Positions 32,273 to 41,008 of a stretch of DNA of 64,000 nucleotides are shown piece after piece; position 1 is the stretch's first letter, and each line of letters begins with the position of its first letter. The notes beneath the pieces were generated by a model. The model was not told the origin of the DNA, made no database searches, and worked only from the letters and a program-made list of their open reading frames with translations. The stretch comes from an uncultured Prevotella sp. (GTDB lineage: Bacteria > Bacteroidota > Bacteroidia > Bacteroidales > Bacteroidaceae): the NCBI GenBank assembly GCA_900314935.1, contig OMXE01000007.1:124001-188000 (forward strand). The letters run 5' to 3'. Position numbers and translations under genes: made by a program.

Positions 32273-34408
32273 TTATAATCCCCTTGCCCTGAGTAAGCTG
32301 GAAACATCGGGACTCTTCATTCCAGTAAAATCAGTAAACATCTGCATCAGGTCGCCTGTATTACCCCGACTTAAGATCTTATCGCGGAAATCCTGTCCTG
32401 TTTCAGGAAGCAGCGGACCACGCTTTGCAAAGACATCGGCAATATTATCTGCCAGCACCTCCGTCCACAGATAACTATAGTAACCTGCTGCATAGCCGCC
32501 ACCCCACACATGATTGAAGTAACTGGTGTGGTAGCGTGGCGGAATCGGAATAAAAGGATTCAGAAGTCCCACCTTACGCAACGATTCTGTCTCGAACTCA
32601 ATAGCCTTTTCAGCCGTAGGGATATCCTTCGATGAGAGCATGTGCCAAGCCAGATCGACACAGGTAGCAGCAAGATTCTCACCCAGGGCATAGCACGGTT
32701 GGAAATTGATACTCTTCAGCATACGCTCCTTCAGATCGGCAGGCATGGGCTCTCCAGTCTTGTAATGACGGGCATAATGATCGAATACTTCTGGGATAGC
32801 AGCAAACGATTCATTGAACTGCGAGGGCATCTCAACGAAGTCGCGAGCCACAGAAGTACCGCTCAGTTTGTTGTACTGACAGTCGGAAAGAATGCCATGC
32901 AGCGCATGTCCGAACTCATGGAACATCGTTGTCACCTCATCCCATGTAAGTAACGAAGGCTGTCCCTCAGGAGCCTTGGCGTTGTTGCACACATTGAAGA
33001 TGATGGGCAGCTGCTGGCGCTGACGACTCTGCTTCTGGAAGCCGTCCATCCATGCACCGCCGCGCTTGGTGGGACGACGGAAATAGTCGCAATAGAAAAG
33101 GGCTTTCGACTTTCCATCCTTATCAAAAACCTCAAAGACCTTCATGTCGGGATGGTATGTCGGGATGTCGGTACGCTCCTTGAATGTCAGTCCATAGGCA
33201 CGATTGGCTGCATAGAACACACCATTGATGAGCACGCTATCCACATTGAAATAAGGCTTCACCTCGTCCTCAGAGATATCAAGCAGTTCCTTCTTCATCT
33301 TGGCAGAATAGTAGAAATAGTCGTAGGCCTGCAACTGGAATTCGGCACCCTGACTCTTACGGGCAAATTCCTCGATGGCCTTTGTCTCGGCATCAGCCTT
33401 GGGCACATAGGCCTTAATCAGGTTCATCAGGAAGTCATAGACATTCTCGGGGGTCTTTGCCATGGTCTTCTCAAGCGAGTAGGAAGCATAGTTAGGATAA
33501 CCCATGATCTCAGCCTGTTCAGCGCGGAGTTTGGCAATCTCCACCACGATGGGGAAGGTATTGTACTTACTTGTTCCATCAGCACGATGGATAGAAGCCT
33601 CATAGACCTTCTTGCGCAGTTCACGATTGTCGAGACTGGCCAAAGGAGCCTGTTGCGTGGTGTTGACGATGACAATGGCATACGGTGCTTTCTTTCCACG
33701 ACTCTCCGCATCCTTGGCACATTGGGCAATATCGGCCTCGCTAAGTCCAGCCAATTGTTCTTTACTGTCAACCCAAACCACCGCATCATTGGTAGCATCG
33801 GGTAACATCTCACCCCACTGCTGCTGCAGATCAGAGATACGCATGTTGATTTCCTTCATCCGTGTCATCTTGTCTTCCGGCAACAGGGCACCTTTTCTTA
33901 CAAATTCCTTGTAAGTCTCTTCCAACAACTTCTTGTCTTCGCCCTGAAGAGAATCATATTCCCGTTCATATACTTGTCGGATACGCTCAAACAATGCCTT
34001 GTTGAATGAGATCTCATTCTCGAGATCTGTCAGCATGGGCGTCACCTTCTTCTCTGTCTCACCAATCTCAGGCGTCTTGTCAGCCTCTACCAAAGCAAAG
34101 AAAGTGCGCGTCACACGATCCAGTGTCTTTCCACTCTCCTCATAGGCAAGGATGGTATTCTCGAAAGTAGCCGAATCCTTGTTCTCTGTAATCTGTGCAA
34201 TCTCATCCTTTGTCTGCTGGATAGCTATCTCAAAAGCCGGCAGATAGTCAGACGGTTGGATCTTACTGAAGTCGGGAGCACCAAACGGCAGTGTGCTCTC
34301 TTGCAGCAATGGGTTTTCACGTTGGGTCTCCTGACAAGCGGTAAGCTGCATCATGGAGGTTGACAGCACTGCTGCCGAGATTCCTAATGTCATCAGTTTC
34401 TTCTTCAT
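32273..34408 (-). CDS. dcp: Peptidyl-dipeptidase Dcp, M3 family zinc metallopeptidase, lipoprotein
   Basis: 711 residues. The signal sequence ends in a lipobox-like MMQLTACQ, so it is probably a lipoprotein of the periplasm or outer membrane. The zinc motif HEFGHALHG is at about 506-514, with the third ligand region FVEMPSQFNESF downstream and KRGGAWMDGF upstream, all characteristic of the M3 thimet oligopeptidase/Dcp group, which removes C-terminal dipeptides. Two bases separate its start from the stop of the upstream GH97 gene. Lipidated Dcp homologues are usual in Bacteroidetes. Confidence 0.93.
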   Translation of the reverse strand: MKKKLMTLGISAAVLSTSMMQLTACQETQRENPLLQESTLPFGAPDFSKIQPSDYLPAFEIAIQQTKDEIAQITENKDSATFENTILAYEESGKTLDRVTRTFFALVEADKTPEIGETEKKVTPMLTDLENEISFNKALFERIRQVYEREYDSLQGEDKKLLEETYKEFVRKGALLPEDKMTRMKEINMRISDLQQQWGEMLPDATNDAVVWVDSKEQLAGLSEADIAQCAKDAESRGKKAPYAIVIVNTTQQAPLASLDNRELRKKVYEASIHRADGTSKYNTFPIVVEIAKLRAEQAEIMGYPNYASYSLEKTMAKTPENVYDFLMNLIKAYVPKADAETKAIEEFARKSQGAEFQLQAYDYFYYSAKMKKELLDISEDEVKPYFNVDSVLINGVFYAANRAYGLTFKERTDIPTYHPDMKVFEVFDKDGKSKALFYCDYFRRPTKRGGAWMDGFQKQSRQRQQLPIIFNVCNNAKAPEGQPSLLTWDEVTTMFHEFGHALHGILSDCQYNKLSGTSVARDFVEMPSQFNESFAAIPEVFDHYARHYKTGEPMPADLKERMLKSINFQPCYALGENLAATCVDLAWHMLSSKDIPTAEKAIEFETESLRKVGLLNPFIPIPPRYHTSYFNHVWGGGYAAGYYSYLWTEVLADNIADVFAKRGPLLPETGQDFRDKILSRGNTGDLMQMFTDFTGMKSPDVSSLLRARGL

Positions 34409-34409
34409 G

Positions 34410-36470
34410 TTATCGGGTTTTTAGTTTCATGTTCGGTGTAACAAGTGTAGCACGTTCAGAGATTTCTGGTGCTGTTTTAGTCAGGATCACGCCACCATTA
34501 GGCTGCATCGTGATGGTTGCCTTGCCTTTCTTGTCAACCTTCAGTTGACGGAGCTGCGATTCTTTCTTGGCATCATCCACATAGTAGTCGATGGTCTGTC
34601 CTTTCCACTCTGGCATTTCAATCGTCAGCGTCTTAGCCTCTGACTCTGCGTTCAAGCCAGCCACATACCAGTTGTCACCATGACGTCGGGCTAACACCAC
34701 GTACTTTCCAGGATAGCCGTCAAGGAAACGGGTGTTGTCCCACGTTGTAGGCACCTTCTTCAGGAAGTCGAGCTCAAACTGTGGCAGTTCTTTCAGGTTA
34801 TTGGGTTGGATGGCAATACATTGAACGGGAGTCTGTGTAACAATGGCTACAGCCATCTCAAAGATATCAGTAGTGTACCGACGATGCCTGCTCTTATTAT
34901 CTCTCGACAGATATTTGTTCATGATGGTGCCTCCCCAATCCATCGGTCCTGCGGCATTACGGATAAAGGGATGCAGACAGAGTTCGAAGGCCTCGCCCTT
35001 GGCGTGCCCCTCAGAGAAGAATACATTCTCTGAAGCAAGCACAGCTTCCGAGGCCACATAGTTGGGATACATCAGCTCCCAGCCACGAGGCATGGTGCAG
35101 CCATGGAAGATGACCTGCAGACCATACCGGTTGGCATCATACAAGATGTTCTCATAGAGCTGCATGGTAGGCTGCTTGTCACCACCGAAGAAATCCACCT
35201 TGATGCCCTTCACGCCAATCTTCTGAAGCCATGCCATCTCCTTGTCGCGGGCAATAGCCGTTGACAAACAGTCGCGTGGCGTCTGCGGCGCATCATTCTC
35301 ATACCCATTGGAGTTGTACCACAGCATCAGTGAAACACCTTTCGACTGTGCGTATTTTGACAGTTCCTCTATTCTGTCACGACCGATGCGCTGATCCCAC
35401 CAGTTATCCACCAGACAGTATTCAAAGTTCATGGCTGCAGCGAGATCGATGAACTGCACCTGATCGTCGTAGTTAATGGATTCATCCTGCCAGACGAGCC
35501 ATGACCAAGTGTATCGACCCGGTTTGTATTCCTGAGAGGGTTTATACTTCGGCGACACCAGTCCTATACCTGTCATATCCTCCACAATCGGTTTCAGCGA
35601 GGCACCAATAACGATGGTACGCCACGGAGTGGTATAAGGAAGAGGAATGCCCGCAAACGGTGTTCCATTACCATTGTTCTCGCCAGCCTGCGGGAAGGCA
35701 ATGGTATAACCCGTTTCGGGTTGATAATCGCTCAAGTGAGAGCCCACATAGCTGCCATCGACACCTACCTCGCTCACCAGCACCCAGGCATTGAAAGTGT
35801 CGGCTGACTTCCCTTTCTTTCCACCTTTACTATCAAAAGTCACCGGCACACGGAACAGACAAGGGAAAGTATATCCCTGTCCGAAACGCGAACGATCGGT
35901 CATCGGCGCATCCGCCTTATAGTCCTCTTCGTAACTGGGCTTAGTGCGCTCCCAGCCAGTCATCGGACCAATCTGCGGACAAAGGAAGGTGCTGGTGCCT
36001 TCGGGGAAGTTGAATGAAGAAACCTCGCGACGGATAACGGCACACTTTGGATTCTCGCCAGGACGAGGAATCTCATAACAGTATGCCACGCTATTGTTGG
36101 TTATCTGGAACACCACCTTCATCAGCTGTTTCCTGGCGTTCGTGAATGTCACGGTGAAGCGTTCTGCATTCTTCTTGACCTCCGACTTCTTCAGATACGG
36201 CGGTACGGCATAAAAGGTGACATCCCTGAACTCCACCTTTGAGTCGCCCATCTTCAGGTCTTTTGTGAAATCCCCGAAATCGGCCTCAAAGCCCAAGCGC
36301 GACGGTGCCATTACCTGTACACCATCATATTCTACGCTGTAGGTGGCTATTCCACCATCATCACTAACTGTCAGTGCCAGTCGTCCGTTCGACGAAGGCC
36401 AGGTTCTTGTCTCTGCCATCAGTGAGATGGACGTCAGCAAAGCCGCTGCAATAACGAATAGTCTCTTCAT
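34410..36470 (-). CDS. Glycoside hydrolase family 97 (alpha-glucosidase/alpha-galactosidase), secreted
   Basis: 686 residues with a signal peptide (MKRLFVIAAALLTSISLMAE). The N-terminal beta-sandwich (about 25-290) and the catalytic barrel (about 300-570) of GH97 are recognisable: WPSSNGRLALTVSDDGG, YTWSWLVWQDESINYDDQ, CLVDNWWDQR, GVKGIKVDFFGGDKQPTMQ and NAAGPMDWGGTIMNKY. Asp at about residue 426 in KVDFF corresponds in position to the nucleophile of retaining GH97 enzymes, whereas inverting SusB types lack it, so a retaining alpha-galactosidase-like mechanism is the better guess. First gene of the GH97-dcp-SH3-ldcA run. Confidence 0.9.
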   Translation of the reverse strand: MKRLFVIAAALLTSISLMAETRTWPSSNGRLALTVSDDGGIATYSVEYDGVQVMAPSRLGFEADFGDFTKDLKMGDSKVEFRDVTFYAVPPYLKKSEVKKNAERFTVTFTNARKQLMKVVFQITNNSVAYCYEIPRPGENPKCAVIRREVSSFNFPEGTSTFLCPQIGPMTGWERTKPSYEEDYKADAPMTDRSRFGQGYTFPCLFRVPVTFDSKGGKKGKSADTFNAWVLVSEVGVDGSYVGSHLSDYQPETGYTIAFPQAGENNGNGTPFAGIPLPYTTPWRTIVIGASLKPIVEDMTGIGLVSPKYKPSQEYKPGRYTWSWLVWQDESINYDDQVQFIDLAAAMNFEYCLVDNWWDQRIGRDRIEELSKYAQSKGVSLMLWYNSNGYENDAPQTPRDCLSTAIARDKEMAWLQKIGVKGIKVDFFGGDKQPTMQLYENILYDANRYGLQVIFHGCTMPRGWELMYPNYVASEAVLASENVFFSEGHAKGEAFELCLHPFIRNAAGPMDWGGTIMNKYLSRDNKSRHRRYTTDIFEMAVAIVTQTPVQCIAIQPNNLKELPQFELDFLKKVPTTWDNTRFLDGYPGKYVVLARRHGDNWYVAGLNAESEAKTLTIEMPEWKGQTIDYYVDDAKKESQLRQLKVDKKGKATITMQPNGGVILTKTAPEISERATLVTPNMKLKTR

Positions 36471-36495
36471 GGTTTTGGGGTTTTAAATGATGCGA

Positions 36496-36503
36496 CAAAG
36501 ATA
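36496..36503 (-). promoter_or_regulatory. -7 box for the GH97 operon
   Basis: TATCTTTG on the minus strand (plus CAAAGATA), 25 bp upstream of the GH97 ATG. The nearest TTTG is 12 bp upstream, too close for a -33 box, so this may be an activator-dependent promoter. Confidence 0.45.
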
Positions 36504-36553
36504 CAACTTTTATGACAAATATCGTCTGTCAAGACAAAGAAAATACACATGGA

Positions 36554-37135
36554 TCATACTAACAAGTCGAAAACGGTCTGATAGAACGCTGCCTTCTTCT
36601 CTATACTCATCGGATAAGCACGTGATGAACTCGGCATTCGGTACAGTCGCAACGCACGTCCTTCAAAGTCTATCGACACGAAAGTGCCCACCTTGGGCTC
36701 CTCCACGCCCATCTGCTGAGCACAAAGTGAAGTGGCCAGCTGACCCGCCGTGACGATGGTTGTGCATTTCGGCAAGCGTCTCAGCATACTTTTGATATCG
36801 GTCTGCTGCACCACCTGCAGATCCTTGTCGCTGGCTGTGTTCTTTGTCCGGATGATTTGTGTGCAAGTATCATACAGGGCAATGCCATGGGAAGTGAGAA
36901 AGGCTTTAAGTTCCTCCAACCGATAGTGCCTCCCGTCGTCTTCCACGAAATGCAGTTTATCGCCGAAGAAACAATATCCCACAATGCGCCACATGTCGTT
37001 GGTGAAGTTCGGGTAAAAGAATGGCATCGACCACCGCTTCTCTGCTGGAGGAAAAGTGCCCAGCATCAGCAGTCGCGCTCCTTCAGGCAGGAAGGGTTCA
37101 AAGGGGTGGTTTTCCACCTTATCGACTTGGTTCAT
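36554..37135 (-). CDS. Uracil-DNA glycosylase superfamily protein (MUG/TDG-like)
   Basis: 193 residues. LLMLGTFPPAEKRWSMPFFYPN carries the GxxPP-type active-site loop, and MPSSSRAYPM near the C-terminus is the second conserved loop (MPSxS) of the mismatch-specific glycosylase group. These excise uracil or deaminated bases from DNA. ATG 37135 is chosen because it gives the typical family length; the open frame upstream enters the GH30-DUF1593 gene. It starts 19 bp after that gene's stop, so the two are probably co-transcribed although functionally unrelated. Confidence 0.8.
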   Translation of the reverse strand: MNQVDKVENHPFEPFLPEGARLLMLGTFPPAEKRWSMPFFYPNFTNDMWRIVGYCFFGDKLHFVEDDGRHYRLEELKAFLTSHGIALYDTCTQIIRTKNTASDKDLQVVQQTDIKSMLRRLPKCTTIVTAGQLATSLCAQQMGVEEPKVGTFVSIDFEGRALRLYRMPSSSRAYPMSIEKKAAFYQTVFDLLV

Positions 37136-37154
37136 TACTGTTTTCTCCTTTTGT

Positions 37155-39968
37155 CTATTCGATATATATGATGATTCTACGATACGATACCAGATGGAAG
37201 GGGCCGTTGTCGTGTACTTCACAAACGAGATGAACAATATCACCGGTAGCATGAGGAATCTGTATCGATACTTTGGGACTATCAGAAGGACTGATGTCTA
37301 CTTTCGTCTTCCCGATTTCCGGTTGTTGCCACCAATGGAAAGAAAGGGCATCTCCGTCGGGATCCTTCGATTTAGACGCATTAAGACGAATGGTTGAGCC
37401 CGCTTTGGCGTGAATGACAAGAGGCTGAAGTCCTTTACTGTCATTGATGATTACCAGTGGATTCCTATTCCCTTTGCCTTCGTCGGCCCACTGCATGCGA
37501 GCCATAAAATCGGCGATTTCATCGGGGTAGAAGCGTTTCTTGTAGGCTACAGAAGTACTGTAAACAGGTTCCTGCCAACTGGTCCAGGCCGTTGTGAGCG
37601 AATCGGCACAAAGTCCGCGTTCATGATAACCCGCCCAACCAGCCTGTCTTGGATCTTCAGGGTCATTGAGTCCGTTAGGTAATACATAGAGGAAACTGGG
37701 TGTATCTCCTTCCACTCCCCATTTGTAATCAGGGTACTCCTTTCCCAAGGCACCTTTTCCCTGAATATGATTCTTATGCAGCGGCCAGTTTTGCTTACCT
37801 AACTCGCATTGTTCCTGCCACGTTCCCTCATCCCAAACGAATTGAAGGTCGTCGGGAAAGACTTGCCGCAACCATTGATGAGAGCTATAGGCACGATTCA
37901 AACGCATATTATACTGCATATCTTGGTCGGTAATGGTATAGATACGGAACTTCTGCACGAACCGTTTCAGTTCCTCTGGCGAACGAGTCTGCTTCACCCG
38001 CCAGATAGCCTGAGCCAAGGTGTTCGCCCCACCCCATGCTGCCACATAGATCGGTCGTGGGTCGTCTTCATCGGCCAAACGGATGAGTAAGTCGCTGCCT
38101 TGCGAATCATTACCCTCGCCTATCACCTTGATCCCGCCATGCACACTACCCATTACGGCACGACTCTTAAGATAGTCGGTACTGGGCCAATAGCCGATGT
38201 GTTGCATTCCATGTTCTTTCTCTGGTGATAGGAAGACGCGCTGTCCTGAGCGTTTCATCAGCTTTGGCACATCCTTTTGGTAGGCTTCAATCACACGCTG
38301 CAGATACTTCGCCCATTCAACGGGATAGGGATCGCAGTTCCAGCCCACCGTTGTGATAAGGGCTTCGATCTCGAACTGGTCGGCATAAGACATCAGTCTG
38401 ACCATCGACTCCATGTCGTCTGGCTCAACATCTGCTGGGGCAATATCTGTACACACCACAAGTCTTGGCTTCCAGTCGGTCTTTTTGACAAGACTCTTAT
38501 CCATCTTTGCTGTCGCGGCATGGGGTTCATCCAAGTGAATCACCAAGGTGGTAATACTTTGAGAGGGCATATCGACGAAGAGATGACTCCCGTTGAGCGC
38601 AACACTATTTGCTGCATCTGCAAGATTCTCGTTTTCAGAAGTACGATAGGCAGTGATGCTACTTATATATTGGGGGAAATGGTGAAGGTCGATATCATGG
38701 GTGTTCGCCTTTCCTTGATTGAGAATTACTATCACCAGCGTGTCGCGATGGGTGTTGAGGGCAGCCAACGACTGCCTACAATCGGAGTTGATGATGGTAT
38801 AGCCTGGTTTGATGAAACGTGAGCATTGCTGTCGTACATAGTAGTTCTTCACCTTAGCATACGTCTGATTGGCAAAGCTACCACGGATGGTACACCATTG
38901 ATCGTTGGCTTCTTCCATATATTGCCAGTCTATCCAGGCCTCCGGCTGAATGTAACGCATGTCGTCGAAGAGGCGTTGTGTCAGACTGAGGTTGCCGGCT
39001 ATTCCATTGCCACCTGCTCCTGTTTCACTCATCCAAAGGTGTTTACCGGTCTTGCGGGCCAGTTCACCATAGCGAATCCTCTCTTCGTTGTTTCCTCCAT
39101 AGGTATGGGTGTTCCACTGACCAATGTATTGATCGATGCCTGATGAGACATAACGGTTCAGTCCTGCAATGGCCTGACCCACATTGGTCTCGTCGGCGGC
39201 AGAGATAACAGTGTTCAAACCCGATTCCCGCAGAATGGGCTCAAGTACCTGGATGAACTTGATTTGCGACTCGTAGTCGAAATGACAGCCTTCTTGCGAG
39301 CCATTGGCGTGCCAGTAGTTGGCGGCCGACTCGTTGAAAGGTGCTAATGTCTTGAACTCAATACCGTATGTATCCTTGTAATGTTTGCATACATCCACCA
39401 GATAGTGGGCAAACGCCTCATAATACTCCGGGCGGAGGTTATCCTTATTCCCATCGGAATGACCACTTACACAGCCACTATAGGTCATATAATAAGGACA
39501 TGAGTTACTGAAAGCCTCGAATACGGCATCTGGTCGCTTCTCCTTGATCTTCAACATAATCTTACGTTGGGCTGCATCGCGGTCCCAATGGTAAACATCA
39601 TCGAGGGAATCCTTGAATCCTTCCATCTCGGCCCGCAACCCTTTGCCGCGCCCCATGTGGTGGGGAGTGCAATGGCGGTTGAAGGGATCATCACCTCCAC
39701 CGATGTTGTAGCGGAAATGATTATAGTTAAGACCTTCAGGACTAACGAGCCAGGTGACGATCTCATCTATCTTCTCGTCATCCCACTTGCCGCATTGTCC
39801 TGCCCACCAGCACAACGATACACCCCAGCCATCGAAGTGCTGTCTGACCAGCAACGGGTTGACTTCATAGCGCAGCGTATCTTGTTGCACATTTGACTGA
39901 GCCCACACAGCGCTGTTCATCACACAGCAAACGACTGCAAGAAACCAACGTCTTTTCTGTTTCATCAT
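37155..39968 (-). CDS. Secreted GH30-DUF1593 fusion protein
   Basis: About 937 residues. After a signal peptide (KRRWFLAVVCCVMNSAVWAQ), residues about 30-490 are a GH30 enzyme: QHFDGWGVSLCWWAGQ, FRYNIGGGDDPFNRH, acid/base Glu in APFNESAANYWHA and nucleophile Glu in LWMSETGAGGNG. Residues about 505-935 are DUF1593: a nucleoside-hydrolase-like start with an Asp-rich metal site (RLVVCTDIAPADVEPDDMES) and a C-terminal beta-sandwich (GSTIRLNASKSKDPDGDALSFHWW). GH30 sequences of this type act on beta-1,6-galactan or related glycans; DUF1593 proteins are found with carbohydrate enzymes but lack a proven activity. Start at 39968 (ATGATG) follows AAAGA; the longer frame runs into the palindromic array. 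Confidence 0.87.
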   Translation of the reverse strand: MMKQKRRWFLAVVCCVMNSAVWAQSNVQQDTLRYEVNPLLVRQHFDGWGVSLCWWAGQCGKWDDEKIDEIVTWLVSPEGLNYNHFRYNIGGGDDPFNRHCTPHHMGRGKGLRAEMEGFKDSLDDVYHWDRDAAQRKIMLKIKEKRPDAVFEAFSNSCPYYMTYSGCVSGHSDGNKDNLRPEYYEAFAHYLVDVCKHYKDTYGIEFKTLAPFNESAANYWHANGSQEGCHFDYESQIKFIQVLEPILRESGLNTVISAADETNVGQAIAGLNRYVSSGIDQYIGQWNTHTYGGNNEERIRYGELARKTGKHLWMSETGAGGNGIAGNLSLTQRLFDDMRYIQPEAWIDWQYMEEANDQWCTIRGSFANQTYAKVKNYYVRQQCSRFIKPGYTIINSDCRQSLAALNTHRDTLVIVILNQGKANTHDIDLHHFPQYISSITAYRTSENENLADAANSVALNGSHLFVDMPSQSITTLVIHLDEPHAATAKMDKSLVKKTDWKPRLVVCTDIAPADVEPDDMESMVRLMSYADQFEIEALITTVGWNCDPYPVEWAKYLQRVIEAYQKDVPKLMKRSGQRVFLSPEKEHGMQHIGYWPSTDYLKSRAVMGSVHGGIKVIGEGNDSQGSDLLIRLADEDDPRPIYVAAWGGANTLAQAIWRVKQTRSPEELKRFVQKFRIYTITDQDMQYNMRLNRAYSSHQWLRQVFPDDLQFVWDEGTWQEQCELGKQNWPLHKNHIQGKGALGKEYPDYKWGVEGDTPSFLYVLPNGLNDPEDPRQAGWAGYHERGLCADSLTTAWTSWQEPVYSTSVAYKKRFYPDEIADFMARMQWADEGKGNRNPLVIINDSKGLQPLVIHAKAGSTIRLNASKSKDPDGDALSFHWWQQPEIGKTKVDISPSDSPKVSIQIPHATGDIVHLVCEVHDNGPFHLVSYRRIIIYIE

Positions 39969-39992
39969 ATCTTTCTTTACGTGTTTCAATTT

Positions 39993-40053
39993 ATTCCCAA
40001 CATGGGAACATTTTATTCCCAACATGGGAACTTTTTGTTCCCAGCGTGGGAAT
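39993..40053. repeat. Three 17-bp palindromes at 22-bp period, in the GH30-DUF1593 5' leader
   Basis: ATTCCCAACATGGGAAC (39993), the same again (40015), and GTTCCCAGCGTGGGAAT (40037). Arms RTTCCCA/TGGGAAY are constant, the central three bases vary (ACA, ACA, GCG), and the 5-bp spacers are T-rich. The array lies between the -7 box at 40068-40075 and the start codon, so it would be part of the leader RNA. Confidence 0.9.
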
Positions 40054-40067
40054 GATGATTACGTTTG

Positions 40068-40075
40068 CAAATATA
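40068..40075 (-). promoter_or_regulatory. -7 box for the GH30-DUF1593 gene
   Basis: TATATTTG on the minus strand (plus CAAATATA), about 100 bp upstream of the start. A palindrome GAATGATATATCATTC (40084-40099) lies where a -33 box or an operator would be; no TTTG is at the expected spacing. Confidence 0.45.
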
Positions 40076-40113
40076 CGAAAAAAGAATGATATATCATTCA
40101 TCTGAGCAAAGCA

Positions 40114-40992
40114 TTATCCTTCTTTCTTCTTCCATACCCTTTGCGTTTGCAGAAGAACGCTGAGGAGAATCAAAGTGATGCCGATATAGAAGGAGAAGTT
40201 GATTTCACGACCTTCGCCAAAGATGAGGAAAGCTAAGATAATGGTATAACAAGGTTCGAGGTTATAGGTCAGGTTAACGGTAAAGGCCGAAAGGCGCTTC
40301 AGGGCCTGGATCTGCAAGAGATACATGCAAACGGTACAGAACAACGAATGACAGAGCATGAACCAAAGGTTCGCTCCTTCTGGAACAACCATAACAGGTT
40401 GCTCTGAAGGGAAGAAAAAGAGATAAACGGGAATGATAGCTGATACTGCTATAAGACCTCCTGACATCTGATACATCAGTACGGTACGACTCCGAATGCC
40501 TTTACTCACCTTCTTATTACAAATGGCATAAAGGGCGCAAACAGCCGAAGAAACAATGCCGATAGCAATTCCATAACGATAGCGGGCATCGAGTGAGAAG
40601 ATACAAAGCACACCTGCTACGGTAATCAACGAGAAAAGCAGCTCAAGCCACGAAAAACGTTTCTTGAACAACAGGGGTTCAAATACGGCTGTAAAGAAAC
40701 CGATGAGCGAGAAACAAATCACACCGATGGAGACATTCGAGGCCTTGATACTTCCATAAAACAGAATCCAATGGATTCCCAATAGAGCTCCGCAACCGCA
40801 AAGCTGTAAGAATTTGCGCAAGCCCACCTTGGGCAGACCTGTGAATACCAATAGTATCATACTGGTAAACAGCATTCGATACCATACAATATCCACTTCG
40901 TTGAGCGTAATCAGTCGTCCGAACAAGCCCGTAAAGCCTGCCAAGAGCACACTCAAGTGCAACTGTACAAATCCTTTTCTTGTCTCGTTCAT
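40114..40992 (-). CDS. EamA/DMT-family transporter (first of two)
   Basis: 292 residues, ten predicted transmembrane helices in two EamA repeats, typical of drug/metabolite transporters. Motif-like regions: VDIVWYRMLFTSMILLVF near the N-terminus and TFNLEP-type LTYNLEPCYTIILAFLIFGE in the second repeat. Substrates of such carriers range from amino acids to nucleotide precursors and cannot be read from sequence. The start is 16 bp after the stop of another EamA gene, so the pair forms an operon. Confidence 0.85.
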   Translation of the reverse strand: MNETRKGFVQLHLSVLLAGFTGLFGRLITLNEVDIVWYRMLFTSMILLVFTGLPKVGLRKFLQLCGCGALLGIHWILFYGSIKASNVSIGVICFSLIGFFTAVFEPLLFKKRFSWLELLFSLITVAGVLCIFSLDARYRYGIAIGIVSSAVCALYAICNKKVSKGIRSRTVLMYQMSGGLIAVSAIIPVYLFFFPSEQPVMVVPEGANLWFMLCHSLFCTVCMYLLQIQALKRLSAFTVNLTYNLEPCYTIILAFLIFGEGREINFSFYIGITLILLSVLLQTQRVWKKKEG

Positions 40993-41008
40993 CGGTCTTT
41001 TTCTTTAT

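Noticed and set aside
37136..37252. Longer N-terminus for the uracil-DNA-glycosylase-like protein
   Set aside because: It overlaps the end of the GH30-DUF1593 gene in another frame and adds residues not expected for the family.
39993..40053. CRISPR-like reading of the regularly spaced repeats
   Set aside because: Only three units, each a palindrome, with 5-bp homopolymer-like spacers and no cas genes.
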